Positions 1-6,640 of a stretch of DNA of 37,507 bases are shown piece after piece (the first letter of the stretch is position 1; each line of letters begins with the position of its first letter). A program made the position numbers and the translations under genes. Under the pieces are notes generated by a model that was given only the letters and a program-made list of their open reading frames with translations, did not search any database and was not told the DNA's origin. The stretch comes from a virus: IMG/VR virus record IMGVR_UViG_3300040751_004487, positions 1-37,507 of that record; one strand, written 5' to 3'.

Positions 1-1005
1 ACAGTTGACGCTAACGGTAAATTCTATGGCAGTGACGGGAAAGAGCTTAAAGGTGCGGCATTATCAAATGCACAAAGAACTTATAATGCTGACCAGGCAA
101 AATTGGCACAGGCTGCCGTACCAGACAAAGCCCCAGTCGTTGATACTACAGTAACCCCTAAAGCACAACAAGTTGGCCGAAGTCTCGGCAGAGGTGGTCC
201 AAAACCTGGAGATCTTGGTAAAGAAATCGCAAAAAGATCCGCAGGAAAGGTTGCAAAATCTGTAGCTAAAAAGGTTGGCGCAGCAATGCTTAAAGCAATT
301 CCTGTTGTTGGCGCAGCCGTTGGTGCTTGGTTTGCAATAACAAGTTTGGCAAGAGGCGATACAACAACTGCTGCGCTCGAAGGAACATCAATATTCTTAC
401 CATCTCTTTCAGGAGCACCTGTCGATCTTCTTGCAATTGCAACTGGGGTATTCTTTGACGTTTATGGCGAAACATATGATCCGTCAAACCCTGAACATCG
501 TGAAATGATGAAAGCGATTGGCGAAATGATTGAACAAGAAATGGAAAAATATAAAAACGAACGCGATGCAGATAGAAGAACTGCATATGACAATGCTGAT
601 GCAGAAACACGCGCGGCATTCATGTCACAAGCGGAAATAGCGCAGATGGGTCCAGGTGGGATTACCGCGGGAATGGCAAGGGTAGGTGGTGTTACAGTAA
701 GAACAGCAAGACCAGGATTCTTTGGAGGTTACCCAAGCGCATCAGATAACGCGGCATTTTTTGAGGAAATGAGACAAGGTGAAAATTACGCAGGAAGTCC
801 TGCTAACTTAGCAGCACGAGCAGCACGAGCGGCGGCCGGCGGAAGTGGTTCAGGAACTTATAACGATAATAGAACAACGAACAACGTAGTTCAAGGTGGT
901 GCTAACGTTTCTAATAAAACTGAAAACCAAGCAGCCGTATTTGGTAGTGGGGGAGCGTCGGATAGAACTGGCAACCCTTTCGGATTGCCAGGCACTATTC
1001 AATAA
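1..1005 (+). CDS. Ala/Gly-rich phage protein, C-terminal part (5' end outside window)
   Basis: The reading frame is open from the first base of the window to the TAA at 1003-1005, so this is the 3' part of a longer gene. A TTG at 103 is only an internal codon. A Lys/Ala-rich stretch (about 190-290) leads into a hydrophobic glycine-spaced segment (about 290-350) of glycine-zipper type. A charged helix and an Ala-rich low-complexity stretch (AARAARAAAGG) follow, then an Asn/Gly-rich tail. I recognise no enzyme motif. The glycine zipper could contact membrane, as in a virion or DNA-injection protein, but that is inference. The gene converges with the minus-strand gene ending at 1007, with one base between the stop codons and no visible terminator. 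Confidence 0.6.
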   Translation, partial: TVDANGKFYGSDGKELKGAALSNAQRTYNADQAKLAQAAVPDKAPVVDTTVTPKAQQVGRSLGRGGPKPGDLGKEIAKRSAGKVAKSVAKKVGAAMLKAIPVVGAAVGAWFAITSLARGDTTTAALEGTSIFLPSLSGAPVDLLAIATGVFFDVYGETYDPSNPEHREMMKAIGEMIEQEMEKYKNERDADRRTAYDNADAETRAAFMSQAEIAQMGPGGITAGMARVGGVTVRTARPGFFGGYPSASDNAAFFEEMRQGENYAGSPANLAARAARAAAGGSGSGTYNDNRTTNNVVQGGANVSNKTENQAAVFGSGGASDRTGNPFGLPGTIQ

Positions 1006-1006
1006 A

Positions 1007-1234
1007 TTATTTGTCGCCTTTATCAGAAACGAAGGAATACATCTCTTTGGCTTTTGCCATAAGATCTTCCATTGAATACATTTTGTATTCGGCTTGCATT
1101 TCTTCTGCTGACTTTTTACCAGCGTCAAACATTTTTTCAGCGAAAGAAATATTCATATGGTACTGTTGATCCATATATTCTTTTGCCAATTGAAGCATAT
1201 CTGAGCGAATTTCGAATGGGTTTTTGTTAGACAT
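1007..1234 (-). CDS. small conserved phage protein, 75 aa
   Basis: A 75-residue acidic, helix-rich protein beginning MSNKNPFEIRSDML. It looks like small proteins common in T4-like marine phages, but I know no function. The start at 1234 is chosen because AAAGGAG lies 7-8 bases upstream. The frame stays open to an ATG at 1303 that overlaps the oxidase stop (ATGA). That extension lacks a ribosome binding site and has a different composition, so it is probably leader. It is the last gene of the Hsp20-oxidase group. Confidence 0.75.
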   Translation of the reverse strand: MSNKNPFEIRSDMLQLAKEYMDQQYHMNISFAEKMFDAGKKSAEEMQAEYKMYSMEDLMAKAKEMYSFVSDKGDK

Positions 1235-1299
1235 AATAGTCTCCTTTGTGTATGTGTGATTCATCCAGGCTGGATGTATATCATATGGGTTGCAAATAT

Positions 1300-1893
1300 T
1301 CATTTTAGTTCATCGGCCATTTTATGATTAACGTCAGCGTGGCCTTGCTCGTCTAGACGAACCGCTTTAACAACGTCATCAAGTTTTGCATTTGACTCTA
1401 GTCCATAGTAGTCAATTGCAATTTGCGGAGCGGCAATGTTTGGAATATCGCCTCTCTCAATTCTTTCTAAATATTGAGTGTAACTGATTACAGCCTGATC
1501 CTCAAAGTATCCTACCATACGGTGCGCCGTTGTTGGGAAGAATACATATAGAACCAAATAAAAGTGCCAAAAGATTGCCTGAGCTAGCAGAATTAGTCCA
1601 CGCTCGAGCCAGTTAGGTTTAGCAATCTCGATGAATATCATCAAGTGCATACGCTCATTTTCAGCTTCTTCTAACAATGTTTTTATCCAACCGCGATCAT
1701 CGGGTTCCATTTTTCTTAAAGACCGCAAGTGATTCCACATTCCTGCTACCATTCCTGGCACACCTGCCACAGTTTCTAATACAACTGCTCTATGCCCATA
1801 TCGCTTTGCAAAGAAAGTATCTGCAAGCCATCTAAACAACATAGTAAGAAAATATGCGATATGATCTGACATACCGTTTGGTTTACGTAACAT
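1300..1893 (-). CDS. aox: alternative oxidase (ubiquinol oxidase, di-iron)
   Basis: A 197-residue membrane-bound di-iron oxidase that transfers electrons from quinol to oxygen, bypassing the proton-pumping terminal oxidases. All expected iron ligands are present: E40 in LETVAGVPGM, E80 and H83 in EEAENERMHL, E131 in GYFEDQA, E182 and H185 in DEQGHADVNH. The hydrophobic stretch about 98-120 and HRMVGY match mitochondrial/proteobacterial AOX better than plastid terminal oxidase. The usual LEEEA is FEDQA, keeping the ligand Glu. Start at 1893 is preferred over a GTG at 1929: AAGGA lies upstream of it, and the GTG sits inside a hairpin almost on its own SD. It follows hsp20 and probably uses the late box at 1942-1949. 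During infection it could hold redox balance or respiration (inference). Confidence 0.93.
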   Translation of the reverse strand: MLRKPNGMSDHIAYFLTMLFRWLADTFFAKRYGHRAVVLETVAGVPGMVAGMWNHLRSLRKMEPDDRGWIKTLLEEAENERMHLMIFIEIAKPNWLERGLILLAQAIFWHFYLVLYVFFPTTAHRMVGYFEDQAVISYTQYLERIERGDIPNIAAPQIAIDYYGLESNAKLDDVVKAVRLDEQGHADVNHKMADELK

Positions 1894-1914
1894 TGGAATC
1901 CTTTGGTTTAGAAG

Positions 1915-1935
1915 TGGAGGGGCTTTCACCCTCCT
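1915..1935 (-). other. stem-loop in oxidase leader
   Basis: A perfect 6-bp inverted repeat (GGAGGG, 1916-1921; CCCTCC, 1929-1934) with a 7-base loop lies between the late-type box at 1942-1949 and the chosen oxidase start at 1893. It contains an AGGAGG and a GTG at 1929. It has no T-run on the minus strand, so it is not an obvious terminator for these genes. It may hide a decoy initiation site or affect translation. Confidence 0.4.
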
Positions 1936-1941
1936 GCTTTT

Positions 1942-1949
1942 TATTTATC
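1942..1949 (-). promoter_or_regulatory. late promoter box for oxidase
   Basis: GATAAATA on the minus strand fits the T4-like late pattern NATAAATA. It overlaps the TAA stop of hsp20 (1945-1947) and lies about 50 bases ahead of the chosen oxidase start. Such boxes also occur by chance in AT-rich DNA. Confidence 0.5.
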
Positions 1950-2391
1950 CCTTAAGGAGTTTTTTATCCTCGCTGCCAATGGCAATTTTACGTGGTTTCT
2001 TTTCCTCGGGAATAACGTTCTCAAGTTCAATTGTAAGAATGCCGTCAAGGAACTCGGCACCACGAACTACAATTGTGTCTGAAAGTGTAAAGGTACGACG
2101 GAATTGACGAGCGGAAATTCCACGATGTAGATAACTTCCATCTGTCTCTTTGTCTTCTTTTTTTCCTTCCACTGAAAGAACACCTTCTTTCAATTCAACA
2201 TCCAATTCATCACGTGTAAATCCGGCGACAGCAATCTCAATATGATAGTTGTCGTCATTAACTTTTACGATGTTGTATGGAGGGTAATTTGTTTGACCCG
2301 GAGTTTGTTGGTGCATACGATCCAATACGCGATCGAAACCAATAAAGAAAGGGTCATTTAATAGGTCGGCAGTAATTCTGCGTGCATTCAT
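1945..2391 (-). CDS. hsp20: small heat-shock protein Hsp20 (IbpA-like)
   Basis: A 148-residue alpha-crystallin-domain chaperone that holds unfolding proteins. The domain spans about residues 35-135: NYHIEIAVAGF begins it, followed by ELDVELKEGVLSVEGKKE and RQFRRTFTL. The C-terminal IxI-type anchor may be the KIAIG segment. Length and layout match the Hsp20 found in many T4-like marine phages, where it is a late gene. The start at 2391 follows AAAGGAG. Its promoter at 2456-2486 combines a sigma70 -35 box with a perfect late box. The oxidase lies downstream. It probably helps virion protein folding or host stress tolerance (inference). Confidence 0.95.
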   Translation of the reverse strand: MNARRITADLLNDPFFIGFDRVLDRMHQQTPGQTNYPPYNIVKVNDDNYHIEIAVAGFTRDELDVELKEGVLSVEGKKEDKETDGSYLHRGISARQFRRTFTLSDTIVVRGAEFLDGILTIELENVIPEEKKPRKIAIGSEDKKLLKG

Positions 2392-2455
2392 TTTGCTATC
2401 TCCTTTTGTTTAAGCAAGATTTTAAAAATAGGAACCCGTTTGGCATTCCTATTAT

Positions 2456-2486
2456 TATTTATAACACAGTTCTATGAACGTGTCAA
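2456..2486 (-). promoter_or_regulatory. dual sigma70 / late promoter of hsp20
   Basis: Minus strand: TTGACA (2481-2486), exactly 17 bases, then TATAAATA (2456-2463). TATAAATA is the exact T4 late consensus, and its first six bases (TATAAA) also serve as a sigma70 -10. The hsp20 start lies 65 bases downstream. Confidence 0.8.
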
Positions 2487-2494
2487 TAAATTTT

Positions 2495-3007
2495 TTAATT
2501 TCCTGTAGATCCAAAACCACCATTACGGTCGGTCTTTTGTTCAGGACGGTCTGTTGTTTCTACAAGTTCATGCTGTTCTACAGGAACCAACATACATTGT
2601 GATAAACGGTCGCCGTTTGCAATTGTAACTAAACTATCGGTAATATTCTGAAGCATCATAAACGATTCTTCTACATAATCAGAATCAATAATGCCTGTGC
2701 CATTTGCCATAACAAGACCTTTTTTCAAAGCCACGCTTGAGCGAATATACATTTTCATAACTTGGCCTTCTGGAATATCAAAAATCAATCCAGTCGGAAC
2801 AAGAACTCGAATTCCTGGTGGTAATTGAAACGCGTTAGAATCTTGCCCGACACTTGCCTTAACAACAAGCTTTTGTTCTTTGTTCCAGGAATTATATGCT
2901 TTTAAGTATTGTCCTGCTTTAATGCAGGCTCTAATATCAAAGCAGGCCGAACCTTCAGTTGCGTACGCAGGTAGCGTAGCGTTCTCGTTCGCTTTGTAGA
3001 TTTTCAT
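2495..3007 (-). CDS. dut: dUTPase (dUTP diphosphatase, trimeric type)
   Basis: A 170-residue enzyme hydrolysing dUTP to dUMP and PPi, which keeps uracil out of DNA and feeds dTMP synthesis. Motif I is ATEGSACFDIRA (about 15-26). Motifs II and III are in RSSVALKKGL and ANGTGIIDSDYVEE (about 89-114). The glycine-rich motif V is RNGGFGSTGN at the very C-terminus. An insert of about 25 residues after motif I (roughly 30-58, Lys/Asn-rich) makes it longer than the usual ~150. It sits just downstream of regA, so it is probably co-transcribed with the replication cassette. The dCMP deaminase at 13712 works in the same pathway. Confidence 0.95.
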   Translation of the reverse strand: MKIYKANENATLPAYATEGSACFDIRACIKAGQYLKAYNSWNKEQKLVVKASVGQDSNAFQLPPGIRVLVPTGLIFDIPEGQVMKMYIRSSVALKKGLVMANGTGIIDSDYVEESFMMLQNITDSLVTIANGDRLSQCMLVPVEQHELVETTDRPEQKTDRNGGFGSTGN

Positions 3008-3015
3008 AATTTAAC

Positions 3016-3420
3016 TCACTTTTTTCCAATGTTATATTTCGCCTCTAAAATCCAATTACCTTTTTCTTTATGTGATAGGATCTTGATTTGGTTAAGTGGA
3101 GCAACTGGATCTTGCGACTTGTTAGGGTCTACAACTTCAATTAAATCCCACTCTTCAAGTAGATTCACAATCGTATTACGTCGTGCACGATCTTCATCTG
3201 TAAAAGTATTGTTTTTGCCGTCAAGGATAAACAATTCTTTAAAGTGTAGAATTGAGTACTTTCCTTGTTTGTGTAGAATATGACAAGATTGGTATAGTTT
3301 CTTTTCCTTTCGAGAGGAAATGCCAATACGAGTCAAAGTTTCTTTTACTTTTAAGAAACTGTCCGGCGTTGGTAATCTAATCTCCACACCGACTCCTTTA
3401 AATATATCTTCAGTTTGCAT
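3016..3420 (-). CDS. regA: RegA translational repressor
   Basis: A 134-residue RNA-binding protein. In T4, RegA represses translation of many early mRNAs by binding at their start regions. Several T4 RegA blocks are clearly present: FLKVKETLTRIGI, LYQSCHIL, HFKELF, EDRARRNTI, LLEEWDLIEV. Gene order gp45-gp44-gp62-regA also matches T4. The start at 3420 (MQTEDIF) is chosen for its AAAGG about 10 bases upstream, over a GTG at 3432. Residues 1-10 extend beyond the T4 N-terminus. It probably tunes the neighbouring clamp and clamp-loader mRNAs. Confidence 0.95.
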   Translation of the reverse strand: MQTEDIFKGVGVEIRLPTPDSFLKVKETLTRIGISSRKEKKLYQSCHILHKQGKYSILHFKELFILDGKNNTFTDEDRARRNTIVNLLEEWDLIEVVDPNKSQDPVAPLNQIKILSHKEKGNWILEAKYNIGKK

Positions 3421-3486
3421 AATAAGCAGCACCTTTGTTTATAGTTATTATTTTCATGCTGTATGTCCACCATGACCATCAGAGAA

Positions 3487-3494
3487 TATTTATT
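3487..3494 (-). promoter_or_regulatory. possible late-type box ahead of regA
   Basis: AATAAATA on the minus strand lies in the 86-base gap between gp62 and regA and fits NATAAATA. RegA is an early protein in T4, so a late box here would be a secondary promoter or chance. Confidence 0.25.
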
Positions 3495-3506
3495 AAAATT
3501 CTGATC

Positions 3507-3902
3507 TTAGCCACCTGTGAACAACTTACTATGTACTTGTTTTAATTGATCCGCAGACAATGCTTTTAAATACATTTTAGCTACGGTGCGGTTACAAGAA
3601 TAGACCTGTTGAATTGCGTCAAGGTCTTTATTCTTATCGGCCTTTGGCCATTTAGAAAAGCGTTTACGTTTACGCAAAGCACCACGATAATAATCAAACT
3701 GAGCACGATTGAATAGATGGGCACGTTGATTCATTTCGTTGGCATGCAAGATTGTATCTTCAAAGTTTGCAAACCCACGGTTAACCATATAAGGAATAAA
3801 TTCCTTTTCAGTCATTTCAGGATTTTCGGCATCACCAATAAGATCTTGTTTACTAAATGAAACGGCATTCATAAAGTCAAAAGGGGTATACTCTTTAGCC
3901 AT
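3507..3902 (-). CDS. 62: clamp loader small subunit gp62
   Basis: A 131-residue protein in the position of T4 gene 62, the small subunit that joins the gp44 tetramer to load the gp45 clamp at primer ends. Similarity to T4 gp62 is limited but visible around AQFDYYRGALRKRKRFSKWPK (compare the AHFNYL...GKRYGKWAK region). It is shorter than T4 gp62 (about 187) and closer to marine T4-like homologues. Its start overlaps the end of the upstream gene by 8 bases. It lies three genes downstream of gp44, although the two are adjacent in T4. Confidence 0.85.
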   Translation of the reverse strand: MAKEYTPFDFMNAVSFSKQDLIGDAENPEMTEKEFIPYMVNRGFANFEDTILHANEMNQRAHLFNRAQFDYYRGALRKRKRFSKWPKADKNKDLDAIQQVYSCNRTVAKMYLKALSADQLKQVHSKLFTGG

Positions 3903-4143
3903 TGTTCATTTCCTGTCCTAATTTAGCTAACTCATCTAAGGCATCAGCTCGTTCATCTTTAATTTCTTCAAAGCTATCTGCAATATAACGCATGTTATAC
4001 TGAGATGGATAATGACGTAAAAGCCTTGCTGCTTCTTTACGAATTTCCTTAGGTACACGAGGAGATTCTTTTGGAATACAAAGCTTAAGTAAAAACTTTT
4101 CAGTTTTAAGTACTGCATTAGTTCTTTCAATAGGTAATGTCAT
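3895..4143 (-). CDS. small BPSL0761-like conserved protein, 82 aa
   Basis: An 82-residue protein beginning MTLPIERTNAVLKTEKFL, with PRVPKEIRKEAARLLRHYPS in the middle. This pattern resembles the BPSL0761 family of bacteria and phages, whose function is unknown. The ATG at 4143 overlaps the preceding stop (ATGA), which suggests translational coupling. A TTG at 4152 is less likely. It is probably the first full gene transcribed from the sigma70-type promoter at 4165-4193, followed by gp62. Confidence 0.75.
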   Translation of the reverse strand: MTLPIERTNAVLKTEKFLLKLCIPKESPRVPKEIRKEAARLLRHYPSQYNMRYIADSFEEIKDERADALDELAKLGQEMNNG

Positions 4144-4457
4144 ATGATCCAATCCATATCCATTATATTATCAGGTTTTTCCATAATTGTCAACCGGTCA
4201 TCATCAACGTATCCTGTAGCAACGCCCCATCCATAAGCTGTTGCGCCATACATTTCTTTATGGCAACGGTAACAAGAACCTGAAGATCCAAAGAACTTAT
4301 AGTAATCGCCGTCTTCTTCAACACGAGTAATACCGCTATTCATACGCCAAGAATCGCCGTCAAGATAGCCACCAGACCAAGAACCGAAAACTCTATAATG
4401 AGGATCAGTTCCACCAATTTTAATTAACAACCATTTATCAGGATTATATTGACTCAT
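4140..4457 (-). CDS. conserved phage hypothetical protein, 105 aa
   Basis: A 105-residue protein rich in Gly, Trp, Tyr and Asp (SWSGGYLDGDSWRMNSG; DGDYYKFFGSSGSCYRCHKE). Proteins with this pattern are common in tailed phages, but I know no function. CYRCHK is a lone CxxCH, which resembles a c-type haem site. Without a signal peptide that is probably coincidental or metal-binding. The start at 4457 overlaps the zinc-finger gene by 14 bases. An upstream in-frame extension to 4541 lies inside that gene and is not used here. Confidence 0.7.
   Translation of the reverse strand: MSQYNPDKWLLIKIGGTDPHYRVFGSWSGGYLDGDSWRMNSGITRVEEDGDYYKFFGSSGSCYRCHKEMYGATAYGWGVATGYVDDDRLTIMEKPDNIMDMDWII
4165..4193 (-). 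promoter_or_regulatory. sigma70-type promoter ahead of 82-aa gene and gp62
   Basis: Minus strand TTGACA (4188-4193), 17 bases, TAATAT (4165-4170). It lies inside the 3' end of the 105-aa gene and 22 bases before the 82-aa gene. Same geometry as the other early promoters in the window. Confidence 0.6.
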
Positions 4458-4641
4458 TACGTGCTTCCTCAATATTTTTAAGTACATCATCAAAATCTTT
4501 GGCACATAGTTCACACAACACCATAGTGTGAGGGCCTTCAAGAGTATCCATACTTACTGTATAGATTTCTTTCTTATTAAGCTTCTTGTCACAAAACCTA
4601 CAAGTATGACTACTAATAAGTTTCTGCATCCATTTGCTCAT
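4444..4641 (-). CDS. small zinc-finger-like protein, 65 aa
   Basis: A 65-residue protein with two CxxC pairs, C14/C17 (CRFC) and C43/C46 (CELC), about 25 residues apart. This is a typical zinc-ribbon or treble-clef spacing. The rest is charged and helical. The function is unknown; such small phage zinc proteins can bind nucleic acid or host proteins. Its start overlaps the gp44 stop by 4 bases (ATGA), so it is translationally coupled to the clamp loader. Confidence 0.75.
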   Translation of the reverse strand: MSKWMQKLISSHTCRFCDKKLNKKEIYTVSMDTLEGPHTMVLCELCAKDFDDVLKNIEEARNESI

Positions 4642-5588
4642 TTAAAGCTTGCCTCCATCATAACTTCTGTAAGGAAAGCTACCATGTTAACCTCAAGGTC
4701 AGCAACAAAGTTTGCTTTGTACATATAGTCTGCAAGAGTTACAACAAATCCTGGTTGGGATCTGAGTTCAACCGTATCAGTTGACATATCATAGATACGA
4801 CGGAACAACTCATTCATATCTTGATCTGAATTCTTTGCAACCCATTTGCGCATATTAGTAAAATCTTTTGATTTCAACAAACGAAACAGTTCGTCAACGC
4901 TTTCTTGCTTCAGGTTAACAAAGATACCTTCATCAATACGACCTGATGCTGCATAAGATTGCAGTTCAGTAAGTACACGTCGGAAATCAGGGAAGTGCTT
5001 TTCAATTACTTTAGCAACAACCTTAGCATCGTATTCAACGTTTTCTTGGTCTAGGATTGCACGAACTCGTTTATAGAATGCTGCCGCCATCTTTGGGCGA
5101 TCCTGTTGCTCAATCGTGAAGTCAACTTCTGACAGTCGCGAACGTAATGGAGCAATGATACGATTCTTAAAGTTACAAGTAAAGATAAAGCCACAGTTTG
5201 AAGAGTATTCTTCAATAAAGTTACGTAAAGCAGGCTGAACGTTTGCGGCATTTAGATAATCAGCTTCATCAAAGATAACGTATTTTCGGCCACCTTGTAA
5301 TGAGACTGAAGATGCGTAGGTTGAGATATCGTAACGAATGGAATCAATGTTAACATTCAAAGATCCGTTCATAATTTTATAATCGCAGCCCATCTCTTCG
5401 AGCATTGCTTTTGCGATTGTGGTCTTACCTACGCCTGGACCACCTGTAAGTAACAAGTTTGGAATGCTGTCGTCAGCAACAAACTTCTTAAACATTGTTT
5501 TTGTTTTTTCTGGGAGAATTGTGTCATCAATTTTTTGAGGACGGTACTTTTCAACGTATAGTACTTCATTTGATTTTGCATCAAGCAT
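4638..5588 (-). CDS. 44: clamp loader large subunit gp44 (AAA+ ATPase)
   Basis: A 316-residue AAA+ ATPase, the motor of the sliding-clamp loader. Walker A is GGPGVGKTT (49-57) and Walker B is VIFDEAD (104-110). Sensor-1-like FTCNFKNRI and the arginine-finger SRC-type motif, here LRSRLSEVDF, follow. The C-terminal helical collar is present. The length matches T4 gp44 (319). It lies two genes downstream of the clamp, with only the 91-aa protein gene between. The ~80-base leader holds two small stem-loops that could be a translational control site (RegA is known to act on this operon in T4). Confidence 0.97.
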   Translation of the reverse strand: MLDAKSNEVLYVEKYRPQKIDDTILPEKTKTMFKKFVADDSIPNLLLTGGPGVGKTTIAKAMLEEMGCDYKIMNGSLNVNIDSIRYDISTYASSVSLQGGRKYVIFDEADYLNAANVQPALRNFIEEYSSNCGFIFTCNFKNRIIAPLRSRLSEVDFTIEQQDRPKMAAAFYKRVRAILDQENVEYDAKVVAKVIEKHFPDFRRVLTELQSYAASGRIDEGIFVNLKQESVDELFRLLKSKDFTNMRKWVAKNSDQDMNELFRRIYDMSTDTVELRSQPGFVVTLADYMYKANFVADLEVNMVAFLTEVMMEASFK

Positions 5589-5618
5589 GTATTCACCATT
5601 TTCATAATATAAAATAAG

Positions 5619-5674
5619 TGCGGGTTTAATTTAGCAACGAGAGCCCGCATCGTTCGGTCCTAGGTAGCGCCTAG
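5619..5674 (-). other. two stem-loops between 91-aa gene and gp44
   Basis: A 6-bp perfect inverted repeat (TGCGGG 5619-5624, CCCGCA 5644-5649) and a 5-bp one (CTAGG 5660-5664, CCTAG 5670-5674) lie in the otherwise unused gap. The second overlaps the stop codon of the 91-aa gene. There is no T-run, so a leader structure is more likely than a terminator. Confidence 0.35.
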
Positions 5675-5946
5675 TTAACTTTTTCAACAACCTTATCAGC
5701 CATTGGTGCGTCGGCAGGAACGTCAGCTGGTGCCATTTGACCTTGAGCAGACTGGCCTTGTGCCTCAGCCTGCTGATTAAGGAATACCTCTACTTTATTA
5801 CGTAGGGTACCAACACCTTGAAGTTCACGGCCCTCAAAGGCACCGCGGCGGGAAGCGATATCTACAATCTGTACGAAAGTTGCAATATCATTAAGAGACA
5901 GCTGAACTGGTTCTTGCTGCTCTTGGTTTTGATTTTCTTCATTCAT
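5671..5946 (-). CDS. small Gln-rich conserved protein between gp45 and gp44, 91 aa
   Basis: A 91-residue acidic protein with a Gln/Glu-rich N-terminus, a structured middle (about 17-57: IATFVQIVDIASRRGAFEG) and an Ala/Pro/Gln-rich tail. Proteins with an IVDIASRRGAF-type core are found in marine T4-like phages. No function is known to me. It follows the clamp gene after 6 bases, so it is co-expressed with gp45. It is not recognisably T4 RpbA, which lies on the other side of gene 45. Confidence 0.75.
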   Translation of the reverse strand: MNEENQNQEQQEPVQLSLNDIATFVQIVDIASRRGAFEGRELQGVGTLRNKVEVFLNQQAEAQGQSAQGQMAPADVPADAPMADKVVEKVN

Positions 5947-5952
5947 GGATAA

Positions 5953-6615
5953 TTATCCTTTCTTATAAGTCGACTTTGTATCAATAGCAACGAAGTATTT
6001 CGCACTATCACCTTTAAACTCAGAGATACCCTTCGCGCAAAGAGTAACCTGATAATCCTGCGGGAGAAGCTTCAAGTTATCAGTCTTGATAACAATTGAA
6101 AACTCATCAGCAGTTTCGCCAATCTCAATACCATAATCATCAGCGTTAGACGATGATGTATCTACAGCTTTGAGAAAGACTTTCCCATCCTGACCAACGA
6201 ACGCAATTTCAGTAAACTGAAGTACACCTGCTGCTTTTAAAACAGACTGCAAGTCGTCCCAAGTCACATTCACCTGCACATCCGCAGAAGGAATCGTAAT
6301 CTCCTTATCCGGTGGTGTATGGATCATGGAAACGTCTGCAAAAGCGTACTTAGTACGTCGCTTACCTTCGGTAATCACGAAATATTTATCTCCGAATTCC
6401 ACGTCTGGATTGTTGTGGAGAGACAAAATTGACAAAAATCTTGATAAATCATACACACAAGCATTACCAGGGATTTGATCTGGGATTGTTGCTGATGCCA
6501 CGAGAGTTTTCTCGGGAGTAATAGTCTTTAGGACATTACCTTCAGACATCAGAATAGATTTGTTGATTTGGGAGAAACTCTTCAAAATTGTAAGAGTTTG
6601 TTCAGAGAAATGCAT
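5953..6615 (-). CDS. 45: sliding clamp gp45 (DNA polymerase processivity factor)
   Basis: A 220-residue clamp subunit. In T4 the trimer encircles DNA, tethers the polymerase, and also activates late transcription with gp33 and gp55. Matching landmarks are the N-terminal LTILKSFSQINKSI, YDLSRFLSILSL (about 55-66), the middle DDLQSVLKAAGVLQ, and the C-terminal FKGDSAKYFVAIDTKS. T4 gp45 is 228 residues. The start follows AAAGGAG. A sigma70-type promoter at 6651-6679 lies just upstream. The presence of gp45 and NATAAATA boxes together fits clamp-dependent late transcription. Confidence 0.96.
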   Translation of the reverse strand: MHFSEQTLTILKSFSQINKSILMSEGNVLKTITPEKTLVASATIPDQIPGNACVYDLSRFLSILSLHNNPDVEFGDKYFVITEGKRRTKYAFADVSMIHTPPDKEITIPSADVQVNVTWDDLQSVLKAAGVLQFTEIAFVGQDGKVFLKAVDTSSSNADDYGIEIGETADEFSIVIKTDNLKLLPQDYQVTLCAKGISEFKGDSAKYFVAIDTKSTYKKG

Positions 6616-6640
6616 TATATAAGAACTCCTTTAGTTAATC

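Noticed and set aside
1235-1303. N-terminal extension of the 75-aa gene to ATG 1303 (overlapping the AOX stop)
   Set aside because: A strong Shine-Dalgarno lies directly before the ATG at 1234; the extension has none of its own and unlike composition.
4140-4457. c-type cytochrome from the CYRCHK motif in the 105-aa protein
   Set aside because: CxxCH alone is not enough; there is no signal peptide or other haem protein feature.
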